Source of the DNA: Labrenzia sp. R4_2
Lineage (GTDB): Bacteria > Pseudomonadota > Alphaproteobacteria > Rhizobiales > Stappiaceae
DNA: 64,000 nt
Direction of reading: 5' to 3'
Assembly: GCF_017743865.1 (NCBI RefSeq)
Contig: NZ_JAGHRJ010000001.1
Location: forward strand, 62,001-126,000
The notes beneath the pieces are model-generated. The model had not been told where the DNA came from, did not search any database, and was given only the letters and a program-made list of their open reading frames with translations. Both the position numbers and the translations under genes were made by a program. Numbering within the stretch: the first letter of the stretch is position 1; each line of letters opens with the position of its first letter. Shown piece after piece: positions 9,377-17,457 of this stretch.

Positions 9377-10696
9377 TCACAAGTCGAGGATCTCTGTTTC
9401 GTCGATCTTGATGTCAAACCCCTCCAGCCCAACGTAGTGGCGTTCACGGGAGGCCAGCAGGCGAATGGAGCTGACACCCAGATCTTTCAGAATTTGAGCG
9501 CCCAGTCCGACTTCCCGCCATTGTTCCTGTCTAGCTTGCGCGGAGCTGTGGTCTTCGGTTTCCGCAGCTTCGAAGTCCGATCTTGGCCGCGTGGACTGGC
9601 GGGCAACCCCAACAGATCCCTCGCGGAGATAGACAACAACGCCGCGCCCCCGGTCGGCAAAATGCTTCATGATTGTATCAAGCGGGCGGGCATCTCCGAA
9701 CGTGTCGTCTAGCACCGATTCCAGTTGCAGGCGAACCGGGACGCTGCGTCCATCCAGGATATCTCCATAGACGATGGCAACGTGGTGCATCGGGTCGTAA
9801 GGCGTGGAATAGGTCATGGCGTAAGCGGGGCCTGCAATTGTCTCGACCGGCTGCTCGTTGACCCGTTCGACCATGCGTTCCGTGCGCTGGCGCCAGGCGA
9901 TCAGGTCGGAGACGGAGACCATTTTCAGATCATATTCGGCGGCAAACTCGGCAACCTGCGCACCGCGCTTGACCGTTCCGTCGTCATTGACTAGCTCGCT
10001 GATCACGCCAACCTGTTCTAGGCCGGCCAGGCGGCACAGGTCGACAGCTGCTTCCGTGTGACCGGAGCGGATCATGACGCCGCCTTCCTTGGCTACCAGC
10101 GGGAAGATGTGGCCGGGACGGACAAAATCGTCTGCGCCAACATTCGGGTTGGCCAGCGCCCGCACAGTTGAGCAACGCTCTTCAGCCGAGATCCCGGTGG
10201 TCAGGCCCTGGCGGTAGTCGACCGAAATGGTGAAGGCGGTTGCGAGCGGCGCATCGTTTTCCGCAACCATCGGGTCGAGGCGCAGCCGCCGCGCATGGGC
10301 CACCGTCATCGGCGCGCAGATGATCCCGGATGTGTGCCGGACCATGAACGCCATCTGTTCAGGCGTGACCTTGGAGGCGGCGACAATCAGATCGCCTTCG
10401 TTTTCGCGGTCGTCATCGTCGGTCACGACCACCATTTCTCCACGTTCGAATGCGCGGATTGCTTCTGCGACACGGGCCTGGGACACGGGATGCTCCTTGG
10501 TTGTAGCTAGTCCGAGAAAGTCGTTTGGAGTGACTTCGCCATTCGTGGCGATGGCGATCTTGCGGGCCATATCGCGCGACACCCAGACATTCGGGTCGTT
10601 GCACAGGGCGGTAACGGAGGCAGGGGACAGGTTTGCCCGGCGCGCGAAGGCGCTGCGGCTTTCCCCTGTTTGCAAGAGCCAATGATCCAATCTCAT
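9377..10696 (-). CDS. ribB: 3,4-dihydroxy-2-butanone 4-phosphate synthase with N-terminal HTH and degenerate GTP cyclohydrolase II-like half
   Basis: This 439-residue protein makes the four-carbon precursor of riboflavin from ribulose 5-phosphate. Residues 1-60 look like a DNA-binding helix-turn-helix (SAFARRANLSPASVTALC, then ARKIAIATNGEVTPNDFL). Residues 71-270 are the synthase, with DDDDRENEGD (93-102), RPGHIFPL (193-200), GHTEAAVDL (212-220) and Glu234 all present. Residues 275-439 resemble GTP cyclohydrolase II in length and in GRGVVVYLRE, but the segment that should hold three zinc-binding cysteines reads LQLESVLDDTFGDARP and this half contains no cysteine. I infer that only the butanone-phosphate activity remains, and a separate ribA is expected elsewhere. 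The HTH may allow self-regulation. Confidence 0.88.
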   Translation of the reverse strand: MRLDHWLLQTGESRSAFARRANLSPASVTALCNDPNVWVSRDMARKIAIATNGEVTPNDFLGLATTKEHPVSQARVAEAIRAFERGEMVVVTDDDDRENEGDLIVAASKVTPEQMAFMVRHTSGIICAPMTVAHARRLRLDPMVAENDAPLATAFTISVDYRQGLTTGISAEERCSTVRALANPNVGADDFVRPGHIFPLVAKEGGVMIRSGHTEAAVDLCRLAGLEQVGVISELVNDDGTVKRGAQVAEFAAEYDLKMVSVSDLIAWRQRTERMVERVNEQPVETIAGPAYAMTYSTPYDPMHHVAIVYGDILDGRSVPVRLQLESVLDDTFGDARPLDTIMKHFADRGRGVVVYLREGSVGVARQSTRPRSDFEAAETEDHSSAQARQEQWREVGLGAQILKDLGVSSIRLLASRERHYVGLEGFDIKIDETEILDL

Positions 10697-10768
10697 GAAA
10701 TCGGATATACGCCCTTCGGCTTTCAGTCACAAGACAAGAAGCAGAAAAATTTCAGTAACACTGAAAGG

Positions 10769-11887
10769 TCAGGCGATCTTCACGAATTCCGCAGCTCGGG
10801 ACACAAAGGCGGGCCGCATCCAGCGTTCATCAAGCCCCACATCCGCGCACAGGCTCGTGAGGTCCTCTCTCAGATAAGAGGTATAGTACGGCTCATGGAA
10901 CAGCTGCGGAAAAATCGTCAAAAGTCCGTCGTAATCCGGCACATCGCCGGTTTGCAGGCTGTCGACGAACAGAAACGAACCGCCTGGTTTCAGGACCCGG
11001 GCCACCTCGCTCAAAACCTGGCGCCGGATTTTCGGGGGCAATTCATGAAACAGGAACACGCACGAGACAACATCGAGGGAGTTGTCTGCAAAGGGCAGTT
11101 CTTCGGCCATTGCGGTCACATATCTGGCGCGCGGACTTTTGAACCGATCCCGCGCAACGTTGAGATAAGGCTCTGAAAGGTCCAGTCCGATCCCGGACAG
11201 GCGCGGAAAGGCATTGAGCGCGGGGCGGAGCAGGCCGCCCGTGCCACACGCAATGTCGACATAGGCGATCTTGCGCTGGTCCTTGCGTTTCAGGATTTCC
11301 GCAAACGGGAGGAGGGCCTTGCGCCGCATGGCGGCTGTTGCACCGGAAAACAGGACATCAACCTGGAAATCATAAAGCCGTGCACTGTCTTCCGACAGCC
11401 AGCCATCCGTCTGGAAATGGAAGTTCTGGCGGTAATAGCGCGGAAGCGCATCTGCAAAGGCCGGACCGTCCTGGTTGACTTCCTGATGGGTGTTTTCGGC
11501 CCGCCGCCGCGCCACTTTGGGCACATCCTTGAAAAAGGCCTGGCTGGTCTGCAACAGCTCCCTTGGGCTCAGGGTGCCGTCTGAAGGCATCGGATAGATG
11601 CCATCTTCAACCGCCTTCATGTCCTCGGCAAACAACCTGACGATGTCGGCGAGCATGCGCCGCTGGCTCGGGACTGGGCCTTCCGGGGTGACTTTCGGCG
11701 TTTCGGGCAGGTCCTTTTGAAGCCGCAGATTCATGCGGCGCATGGCTTCGGAATGTAATGTGTAGAGGGCAACACGGCTGCCTTGATGGGCCGCATAGCG
11801 AAGCCTGCGGGCAACTTTGGCAATCGGGGGCGGTGACCGGCGCAAGCTCTGTTTTTCAGACACATTCCGATCCGTCACCGCAGCCAT
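10769..11887 (-). CDS. Class I SAM-dependent methyltransferase
   Basis: A 372-residue protein. The N-terminal 170 residues are helical and of unknown role; the C-terminal part is a Rossmann methyltransferase with motif I DIACGTGGLLRPAL near residue 219, an acidic strand-2 end GIGLDLSEPYL, and FADNSLDVVSCVFLFHELP as motif IV. This last form is common in small-molecule and lipid/quinone methyltransferases of the UbiE/COQ5-like set, so a hydrophobic substrate is plausible, but the substrate is unknown. It starts 3 bp after the stop of the upstream RlmD/TrmA-type gene and is surely in the same operon. Confidence 0.82.
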   Translation of the reverse strand: MAAVTDRNVSEKQSLRRSPPPIAKVARRLRYAAHQGSRVALYTLHSEAMRRMNLRLQKDLPETPKVTPEGPVPSQRRMLADIVRLFAEDMKAVEDGIYPMPSDGTLSPRELLQTSQAFFKDVPKVARRRAENTHQEVNQDGPAFADALPRYYRQNFHFQTDGWLSEDSARLYDFQVDVLFSGATAAMRRKALLPFAEILKRKDQRKIAYVDIACGTGGLLRPALNAFPRLSGIGLDLSEPYLNVARDRFKSPRARYVTAMAEELPFADNSLDVVSCVFLFHELPPKIRRQVLSEVARVLKPGGSFLFVDSLQTGDVPDYDGLLTIFPQLFHEPYYTSYLREDLTSLCADVGLDERWMRPAFVSRAAEFVKIA

Positions 11888-11890
11888 GGT

Positions 11891-13123
11891 TCACTCCCGT
11901 TTCAAAACTGCCACCGCCTCAATATGGGGCGAGAAGTGGAACTGGTCCACCGGAGTTACTGAGTGAAGCGCGTAGCCGCCGTCGATCAGGATCCTCAAGT
12001 CCCGGGCCAGTGTCGCCGGATTGCAGGAGACGGCGACGATCGTCTTCACCTTCGATTTTGCCAGCATCTCGGCCTGTGCTTGAGCGCCGGCACGTGGCGG
12101 GTCGAAAACAACCGCGGCAAATGGCTCCAGCTCTTCCGGTACCAGCGGGCGGCGGAAAAGATCCCGCTTTTCGAAGGTCACCTTCTTCAAGCCCTGCGGC
12201 TTGCGCAAGGACCGGTCGAGCGCGGCAATCGCAGCCGGGTCGCCCTCAACCGCATGGACGTTGCCTGAACGGGCAAGCCTGAGTGCAAAGGTCCCGACAC
12301 CGGAAAACAGATCGGCCACGGTCTTGGCCTTGCCAACACCTGCGGCAACAAGTTCTGAGAGCGCCTCTTCAGCGGCATGCGTTGCCTGCGTAAAGCCGCC
12401 CGGTGGCGGGACGAGGCCGGTGCCGCCCATGTCGAGCAAGGGCGGGCGCACTTCCAGAAGGACTTCGCCGTTCACACTGAGGCGCGCCAGATCCAGTTCC
12501 ACGGTCTTCTGGCTCAACGCCGGGATCTTGCGGTCATAGGTCTTGTCGGCCTTTTCAAAGGCGACATCCAGACCGGAGGTGGTGCTGAGCACGGTTATCC
12601 GGAGTTCGCCCTTCTTCGGCACCAGATCAGCGGCCAGGGACTTCAGACCCTTGAGTGCGCTGGTAATAGTTGGGTCGAGCACCGGGCATTCAGTAATGTC
12701 GACCAGCTTGTGGCTGGCTTTTTCATGATAGCCGAGAAGAACCGCGCGCCCGGCCCGGGTCGCCGTAAAGACCGCCCGCCGCCGGCCGCCTTGGGTCGCT
12801 GCGATGGTCTGCGTCACGTCAGCGTCTATGCCCTGGGTTTTGAGCGCCTTTTCTACAAGGCTCCGTTTCCACGACAGATAGGGCCCTTCGGCCAGGTGCT
12901 GCACCGAGCAGCCGCCACAGGCCGCGTAATGCCGGCACACCGGCTCAATACGATCTGGCGATTGGGTCAGATAGGCTGGGTTCTGCGCCCGCCCATTCTG
13001 GACCTTGGCCTCAACAGTCTCGCCTGGCAGGCTTCCGGCCACATAAACCGGCCCGGTATCGGTTAAAGCAATGCCATCTCCCCGATGGCCCAGCTCGGTG
13101 ATTTCTAATCGCGTCTCAGTCAT
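11891..13123 (-). CDS. 23S rRNA (uracil-5-)-methyltransferase RlmD/TrmA family
   Basis: A 410-residue RNA m5U methyltransferase. The N-terminal part is a TRAM-like RNA-binding domain (LEITELGHRGDGIALTD onward). Four cysteines of an iron-sulphur site are seen in CRHYAACGGCS (near residue 63) and in TECPVLDPT further on. The SAM domain has VADLFSGVGTFALRLA, then DPPRAGAQAQ, and the catalytic cysteine lies in VSCNPATLARD near the C-terminus. Alphaproteobacterial members usually modify U747 and/or U1939 of 23S rRNA (RlmC/RlmD/RlmCD); I cannot tell which here, so I give no symbol. It is followed closely by a methyltransferase and preceded by tlyA, all on the same strand. Confidence 0.87.
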   Translation of the reverse strand: MTETRLEITELGHRGDGIALTDTGPVYVAGSLPGETVEAKVQNGRAQNPAYLTQSPDRIEPVCRHYAACGGCSVQHLAEGPYLSWKRSLVEKALKTQGIDADVTQTIAATQGGRRRAVFTATRAGRAVLLGYHEKASHKLVDITECPVLDPTITSALKGLKSLAADLVPKKGELRITVLSTTSGLDVAFEKADKTYDRKIPALSQKTVELDLARLSVNGEVLLEVRPPLLDMGGTGLVPPPGGFTQATHAAEEALSELVAAGVGKAKTVADLFSGVGTFALRLARSGNVHAVEGDPAAIAALDRSLRKPQGLKKVTFEKRDLFRRPLVPEELEPFAAVVFDPPRAGAQAQAEMLAKSKVKTIVAVSCNPATLARDLRILIDGGYALHSVTPVDQFHFSPHIEAVAVLKRE

Positions 13124-13172
13124 GGCCGAGCGATACAGGCGAACGCAGGTCGGGGCAAGCGATAGGTCGGCT

Positions 13173-13913
13173 TTAGGGCGCTTTCTTCCCGTAGAGCAGC
13201 CATTCGGCGTTGCCGTCGCCGCCTTTGACAGGGGAAGGGATCAATTCCCCGGCGGTCCAGTCCGGCACGGTCCCGAGCCAATCTTGCAGGTGTTTGGCTG
13301 TTGCCTCGGCAATCTCCGGATCCACCAGCCCGCCTTTGCCGATGTTATCCTTACCGGCCTCGAACTGCGGCTTTACCAGAAAAATTCCGTCCGCCCCCGG
13401 CGCTGCAAGATCGAGGGCAGGAGGGAGAGCGAGTTTCAGGGAAATGAAGCTGACATCGGAGACCAGCAGCTCGGGTTGATCGCCAGTGAGGTGCTCAAGG
13501 GTCAGCTCGCGCGCATTCAAACCGTCTTGTGCCAAAACTCTGGGATCGCTGCGCAGGCTGTCGTGCAGTTGGTCATGCCCGACGTCGATCGCGTGGACTT
13601 TTGCTGCCCCGTTTTGCAGCAGAACCTGTGTGAAGCCGCCGGTCGACGCGCCGATATCAAGGCAAATCTTGTCTGCCGCCGAAACATCAAAGGCACGCAG
13701 TCCTTCGATCAGTTTCAGCGCAGCGCGGGAGACGTAGCCTGCCGCGGGATCTTCCACGTCAATTGCAGCATCCGCGGCGACGTTTTGGGCTGGTTTGCCG
13801 CAGACCGCGCCGTTCACCGAAACCGTGCCGCGCAAAATCGCATCCCGGGCACGGGCTCGGGAGGCAAAGTGACCGGTGTCGACAAGGTGCTGATCGAGAC
13901 GCTGTTTGGACAT
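13173..13913 (-). CDS. tlyA: TlyA family rRNA 2'-O-methyltransferase
   Basis: A 246-residue protein with an N-terminal S4 RNA-binding domain (KQRLDQHLVDTGHFASRARA, residues 3-22) and an FtsJ/RrmJ-type methyltransferase domain whose motif I is CLDIGASTGGFTQVLL near residue 84. LLVSDVSFISLKLALP and FLVKPQFEAGKDNI are the later conserved segments holding Asp and Lys of the K-D-K-E set. TlyA methylates riboses of 16S and/or 23S rRNA and sets capreomycin sensitivity in mycobacteria. In many related genomes tlyA directly follows dxs; here about 3.5 kb separate them. Confidence 0.88.
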   Translation of the reverse strand: MSKQRLDQHLVDTGHFASRARARDAILRGTVSVNGAVCGKPAQNVAADAAIDVEDPAAGYVSRAALKLIEGLRAFDVSAADKICLDIGASTGGFTQVLLQNGAAKVHAIDVGHDQLHDSLRSDPRVLAQDGLNARELTLEHLTGDQPELLVSDVSFISLKLALPPALDLAAPGADGIFLVKPQFEAGKDNIGKGGLVDPEIAEATAKHLQDWLGTVPDWTAGELIPSPVKGGDGNAEWLLYGKKAP

Positions 13914-13952
13914 CAGAACGGGCTAATCAAAAAGGAAAGGGTCGGTGGGTTG

Positions 13953-14087
13953 TCAAAAACACCCGGCAATTGCGGAGATGAGACGGTCGACATAGACCCG
14001 CTCGCCTGCATAGAGCCACAGCATTGCGGACAGCGCGACAAGGCTTGTCGCGCCAAGCGCCAGTCCGAAATAAAGTGACGTTTGCAT
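13953..14087 (-). CDS. Small membrane protein, 44 residues
   Basis: A short open frame between the SCO gene and tlyA, on their strand, with an AAGGG ribosome site five bases before the ATG at 14087. The product starts MQTSLYFGLALGATSLVALS, has one membrane helix (about residues 5-27), then a basic/acidic AGERVYVDR segment and a hydrophobic end finishing in AGCF. I do not recognise a family. Its place 52 bp after the SCO gene and 39 bp before tlyA suggests co-transcription. The overlapping 65-codon frame has no such hydrophobic pattern. Confidence 0.5.
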   Translation of the reverse strand: MQTSLYFGLALGATSLVALSAMLWLYAGERVYVDRLISAIAGCF

Positions 14088-14139
14088 TCCGCCCTTATCC
14101 TTTCATCCAAACTATCCGACGCAATCCTGTCGCAATTCG

Positions 14140-14766
14140 TCAGGACGACGCCGGGGCATTTTCGATCAGCCGCTTGAGTTTGGCCAGTGCTGTTTCTTCC
14201 ACTTCGCCATATGCAATAGTGCCGACGAACTTGTTGTCTGCATTCATCAGATAGACGGCCGCGGAATGGTCCATCGTATAGTCGCCGTCGTCAAGCGGAA
14301 CCCGCTTTGCATAGACCCGATAGGCCTTCAGCATTGAATCGATGTTCTCGCGGGACCCGGTCAGGGCCAGGATGCGGTCATCGAAGGCTCCGACATAATC
14401 GCGCATCACGTCTGGAGTATCCCGCTCCGGATCAACGCTGACAAAGGCGTAGTTGAGTTTGTCTGCATCCGGGCCCAGAGCTTCAATCCAGCCCTGCAGT
14501 TCCGACAAGGTGGTGGGGCACACGTCCGGGCAATAAGTGAAACCGAAGAACATGACTGTCGGTTTTCCGGCCAGCGTCTGGTCGGTCACGGTTTCGCCGT
14601 TGCCACTGACCAGTTCGAACGGGCCACCAATGGCAGCCAGTGGCTCGATCAAGGCCCCGGAATTGTTGCTGGAAGTGGTTTGCAGATAGACAAGCGCGCC
14701 GGCCACGCAGGCAAGGACGGCAACTGCCGCCCAAGCCACGTACCGGAAGAGTTTCAAACCTGACAT
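14140..14766 (-). CDS. SCO1/SenC family copper chaperone
   Basis: A 208-residue membrane-anchored thioredoxin-fold protein that delivers copper to, or reduces the cysteines of, the CuA site of cytochrome c oxidase. One N-terminal helix (residues 8-29) anchors it, with the domain facing the periplasm. The copper ligands are Cys79 and Cys83 in FTYCPDVCPTTLSEL and His167 in YTMDHSAAVYL, all present. It lies 27 bp after the PCu(A)C gene on the same strand; the two chaperones work together in CuA assembly, so the context supports the call. Confidence 0.92.
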   Translation of the reverse strand: MSGLKLFRYVAWAAVAVLACVAGALVYLQTTSSNNSGALIEPLAAIGGPFELVSGNGETVTDQTLAGKPTVMFFGFTYCPDVCPTTLSELQGWIEALGPDADKLNYAFVSVDPERDTPDVMRDYVGAFDDRILALTGSRENIDSMLKAYRVYAKRVPLDDGDYTMDHSAAVYLMNADNKFVGTIAYGEVEETALAKLKRLIENAPASS

Positions 14767-14793
14767 GGTTGGCTCTCCCTGGGTCCTTTGGTG

Positions 14794-15303
14794 TTAGTTG
14801 GTCTTGCTGTGGTCATGGCCACTGTGATCCATTTTGCCGTGGTCCATGGCTTTCGCGCCCATCTTGGCGACCGGCAGTTCGACGGTGACATCACCGGCTT
14901 TTTCGAACGTCAAAACGACTGGAACGGACGTTCCCTCTTCAAAAGACTGGTTCAGCCCCATGAACATGATGTGCAAGCCGCCCGGCTTCAAGGACACAGT
15001 TTCGCCAGCCGGGATCTCAATGCCGTTTTCCATCTCGCGCATTTTCATCACGCCGTCGGTGACGGCCATTTCATGCAACTCGACTTTCTTGGAGACATCG
15101 GAGTTTGCCGCGACAAGGCGGTCAGCCTCCGTTCCTGTGTTGACGATTTCGATAAAGCCACCGCCTGCCTTGGCTTTCGGCGGTGTTGCCCGGGTCCAGG
15201 CGTTCGACAGCTCAAGAGAGCCAGCGGAATAGTCGGCGGCAACGGCCGTCATGGAGACGAGCGAAAGGGCAGCTGCGGCTGCAACGGAAGTCCAGAGTTT
15301 CAT
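14794..15303 (-). CDS. Periplasmic copper chaperone PCu(A)C
   Basis: A 169-residue secreted protein with a clear signal peptide (residues 1-22, cleaved after AVAA). The copper site of the family is formed by His77, Met88, His111 and Met113, seen in KKVELHEMAV, GVMKMREM and GGLHIMFMGL. The C-terminus is an added His/Met-rich tail (MDHGKMDHSGHDHSK), which probably binds further copper and is found in only part of the family. PCu(A)C hands Cu(I) to the CuA centre of cytochrome oxidase with SCO, which is encoded just downstream. Confidence 0.93.
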   Translation of the reverse strand: MKLWTSVAAAAALSLVSMTAVAADYSAGSLELSNAWTRATPPKAKAGGGFIEIVNTGTEADRLVAANSDVSKKVELHEMAVTDGVMKMREMENGIEIPAGETVSLKPGGLHIMFMGLNQSFEEGTSVPVVLTFEKAGDVTVELPVAKMGAKAMDHGKMDHSGHDHSKTN

Positions 15304-15339
15304 TTGTGAATTCCTCGTGTTCTGTAGGTTTGGTTCGGG

Positions 15340-15726
15340 TCAGACACGAAGAACAGGCGGTGCACGGATTGGCCCGCTTTTGCCGATGGAAAGATGGGGT
15401 GCGTGTTGGACGCGGTGAAGCGTGTTGAGGCCTGTTGGATCATTGGCCGACAAGCGCTCAATCTGCGCCGGAGCAAGGCACGGGCCAGCTGCACAGCCAT
15501 GCGGACAGCTCGTCGCGCAAGTGCAGGTGATCGGGTCATGCGCACCTTTGGTGGAAGGGTCCAGATCCGTTGTGAGGCAGAGGCTAGCCAGTCCGTCGCC
15601 AGCAATCGAACCGGTGGGCGCAAGAGCAGTGCCGAATGTGATCAGGATCAGACGGACGGCAAACGCAAGCCCAGCGAGCGCCACCAGTGGTGTCCGCTCT
15701 TGCCGCAAGATCCTGAGTGTGCTCAT
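15340..15726 (-). CDS. DUF2946-like Cys/His membrane-anchored protein
   Basis: A 128-residue protein upstream of the PCu(A)C gene (36-bp gap). I choose ATG 15726 because GGAA lies six bases before it; earlier in-frame starts at 15738 and 15810 lack ribosome sites. It has one N-terminal hydrophobic segment (LVALAGLAFAVRLILITFG) and then a short cysteine cluster, LCLTTDL and TCTCATSCPHGC. DUF2946 proteins share this size, helix and cysteine pattern and often accompany copper genes. Their function is unproven; metal binding is a fair inference. The family match is by pattern and could be wrong. Confidence 0.6.
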   Translation of the reverse strand: MSTLRILRQERTPLVALAGLAFAVRLILITFGTALAPTGSIAGDGLASLCLTTDLDPSTKGAHDPITCTCATSCPHGCAAGPCLAPAQIERLSANDPTGLNTLHRVQHAPHLSIGKSGPIRAPPVLRV

Positions 15727-15825
15727 GCGCCGTTCCATGGGGCGGCTATAAGCTGATTGCGGACTTCTGTCGAGCGGCGAAACAGCGCAGAAGTCCGATT
15801 GTCCGCTCAAAAGGCCTCCAACACG

Positions 15826-17274
15826 TCAGGTTTTGTCTGCCGGCTTTGCTGGTTCCTCTGACACAGTCCCGGAGGGGGCGCCTTCCGGGGCGCCGTCCTT
15901 GAGTGATGTGTCGGCGCCAACTGTATCATCGGCGGAAACAGCCTCGGTCTCGTCTTTTTCCGTATCGTTAGAAGCCTCAGTGTCGAAGTTGTAGATGTCA
16001 TCTTCATAAGCCGGGAATTCTTCAGGCGGGATGACATACTCTTCGTCTTCGGCGTTCAGCTCTTCGGTCGAAATAACGGTGCCGACCTGCGCCGTTGCAG
16101 CGTACTCGAAGTCTGTCTTTTCTTCGGCTGTCAGCGCTTCGCGGGTCAGGACGCGGGTGAAGATGAATGCGGCCATCAAGACATTGAACGCGATCACCAT
16201 CACGTAGAGACCGGATGGGCCCATCTGGCCCATCAAGACTGAGGCGACCAGAGGTCCGACGATCGAGCCGATCCCAAAGGACAGAAGCATGCCGGATGAG
16301 GTTTCAACGAAGTCTTCCTGCGCCGCGTGGTCAAACGCGTGCGCCACGGCAATCGCGTAGAGCGGCTGCGAGAACATGCCGACGAGAACAGCCGTGCCGG
16401 CAGCAATCAGGAACACGTTCGGTGAGAAGACAACGATCGCTGTCGAGGCCGCCGCGGTCGCAAGTCCCAGAATGATCAGCACAACACGCCGGTCCATCCG
16501 GTCGGACAAGCGGCCAACCGGCCATTGGGCGATCAGTCCACCACCAATGATCGCGGCCGCATAGAACGCGGACTGGTTGGTGCTCAATCCGATCTGAGAT
16601 CCATAGAGCGGCGTCAGCGTCAGAAGTGCGCCTTGAGAAATTCCAATGAAAAACACCCCGACAAAGGCAGCCGGTGAGTTCTTGTAGAGCTGAACCGGTC
16701 GGAACCGGACAAGTGTGATCGGCGCAGGTTGTGCGGAGGTCGTCAACGAGACTGGCATGACCGCCAGGCTGACCGTAACTGAGGCAATCACGAACGGAAT
16801 GAAAGACGCAATGCTCATCGTCGCGATGGACACCTGGCCAAGCATCAGCGCGCCGAACAGAATCACGATGTAAACGGACATGATCGTGCCGCGGTTTTCG
16901 TTGGTGGCGCTCTCGTTCAACCAGCTCTCGACGATCATGTAAAAACCGGCGAGACAAAAACCCGAGACGATACGGATCACGACCCAGAAGACCGGATCCA
17001 CGACGACGGGATGGAGGATGGCAGCCGCTGACATCATGGAAACGAGCGCGGCGAAGGCCCGGATATGGCCAGCCCGCATAATCAAGAGCGGAGCGCCAAA
17101 GCATCCGATGACCATTCCCACAAAGTAAGCGGACGAGATCGCACCAATCTCGAAATCGGAGAAATAGAATCGGTCCGCGGCGAGCGGCAGCAGCGTTGTC
17201 TGCAGGCCGTGGCCAAAAATGAGCAGAGCAACCGACAACAAGAGTGCAGAAACCGAGAGTAGCGTCTGTGCCAT
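15826..17274 (-). CDS. MFS transporter with acidic C-terminal tail
   Basis: A 482-residue major facilitator with twelve predicted membrane helices, followed by about 95 residues that are strongly acidic and probably cytoplasmic. ATG 17274 is preceded by a perfect AGGAGG; the upstream frame adds 14 residues without support. The first half includes SAYFVGMVIGCFGAPLLIMRAGHIR, the loop-2/3 motif region; RLSDRMDRR is the equivalent in the second half. The sequence resembles the YcaD-like branch, whose substrates are not known. The gene is isolated by a terminator upstream and about 100 bp downstream. Confidence 0.82.
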   Translation of the reverse strand: MAQTLLSVSALLLSVALLIFGHGLQTTLLPLAADRFYFSDFEIGAISSAYFVGMVIGCFGAPLLIMRAGHIRAFAALVSMMSAAAILHPVVVDPVFWVVIRIVSGFCLAGFYMIVESWLNESATNENRGTIMSVYIVILFGALMLGQVSIATMSIASFIPFVIASVTVSLAVMPVSLTTSAQPAPITLVRFRPVQLYKNSPAAFVGVFFIGISQGALLTLTPLYGSQIGLSTNQSAFYAAAIIGGGLIAQWPVGRLSDRMDRRVVLIILGLATAAASTAIVVFSPNVFLIAAGTAVLVGMFSQPLYAIAVAHAFDHAAQEDFVETSSGMLLSFGIGSIVGPLVASVLMGQMGPSGLYVMVIAFNVLMAAFIFTRVLTREALTAEEKTDFEYAATAQVGTVISTEELNAEDEEYVIPPEEFPAYEDDIYNFDTEASNDTEKDETEAVSADDTVGADTSLKDGAPEGAPSGTVSEEPAKPADKT

Positions 17275-17330
17275 GGCAGCCTCCTGAGCGTTTCGTTCAG
17301 CGTCCGGAACGTTCAAATCGGGCGAAAAAC

Positions 17331-17363
17331 AAAAGCGCCGGCAAGATGCCGGCGCGGTTTTTT
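17331..17363. terminator. Bidirectional Rho-independent terminator
   Basis: Perfect 9-bp GC-rich stem GCGCCGGCA/TGCCGGCGC (17335-17343 with 17347-17355) and a three-base loop. The plus side continues GGTTTTTT, and the minus side continues TTTTGTTTTT, so it can stop transcripts from either side. It most likely ends the dxs transcript, which runs on the minus strand. Confidence 0.82.
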
Positions 17364-17457
17364 ATCTTTCTTCAGCCATAATCTTCCGGCGCCCGGCCTG
17401 TCAATCCGCATTTTCCGGCGCGGCGTGGCTCAAATTCGCCGAGCCCCGGCACAAGGC

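Noticed and set aside
13913..14110. 65-codon frame overlapping the small membrane-protein gene
   Set aside because: The alternative 44-codon frame on the same strand has a ribosome site and a membrane helix; this one has neither.
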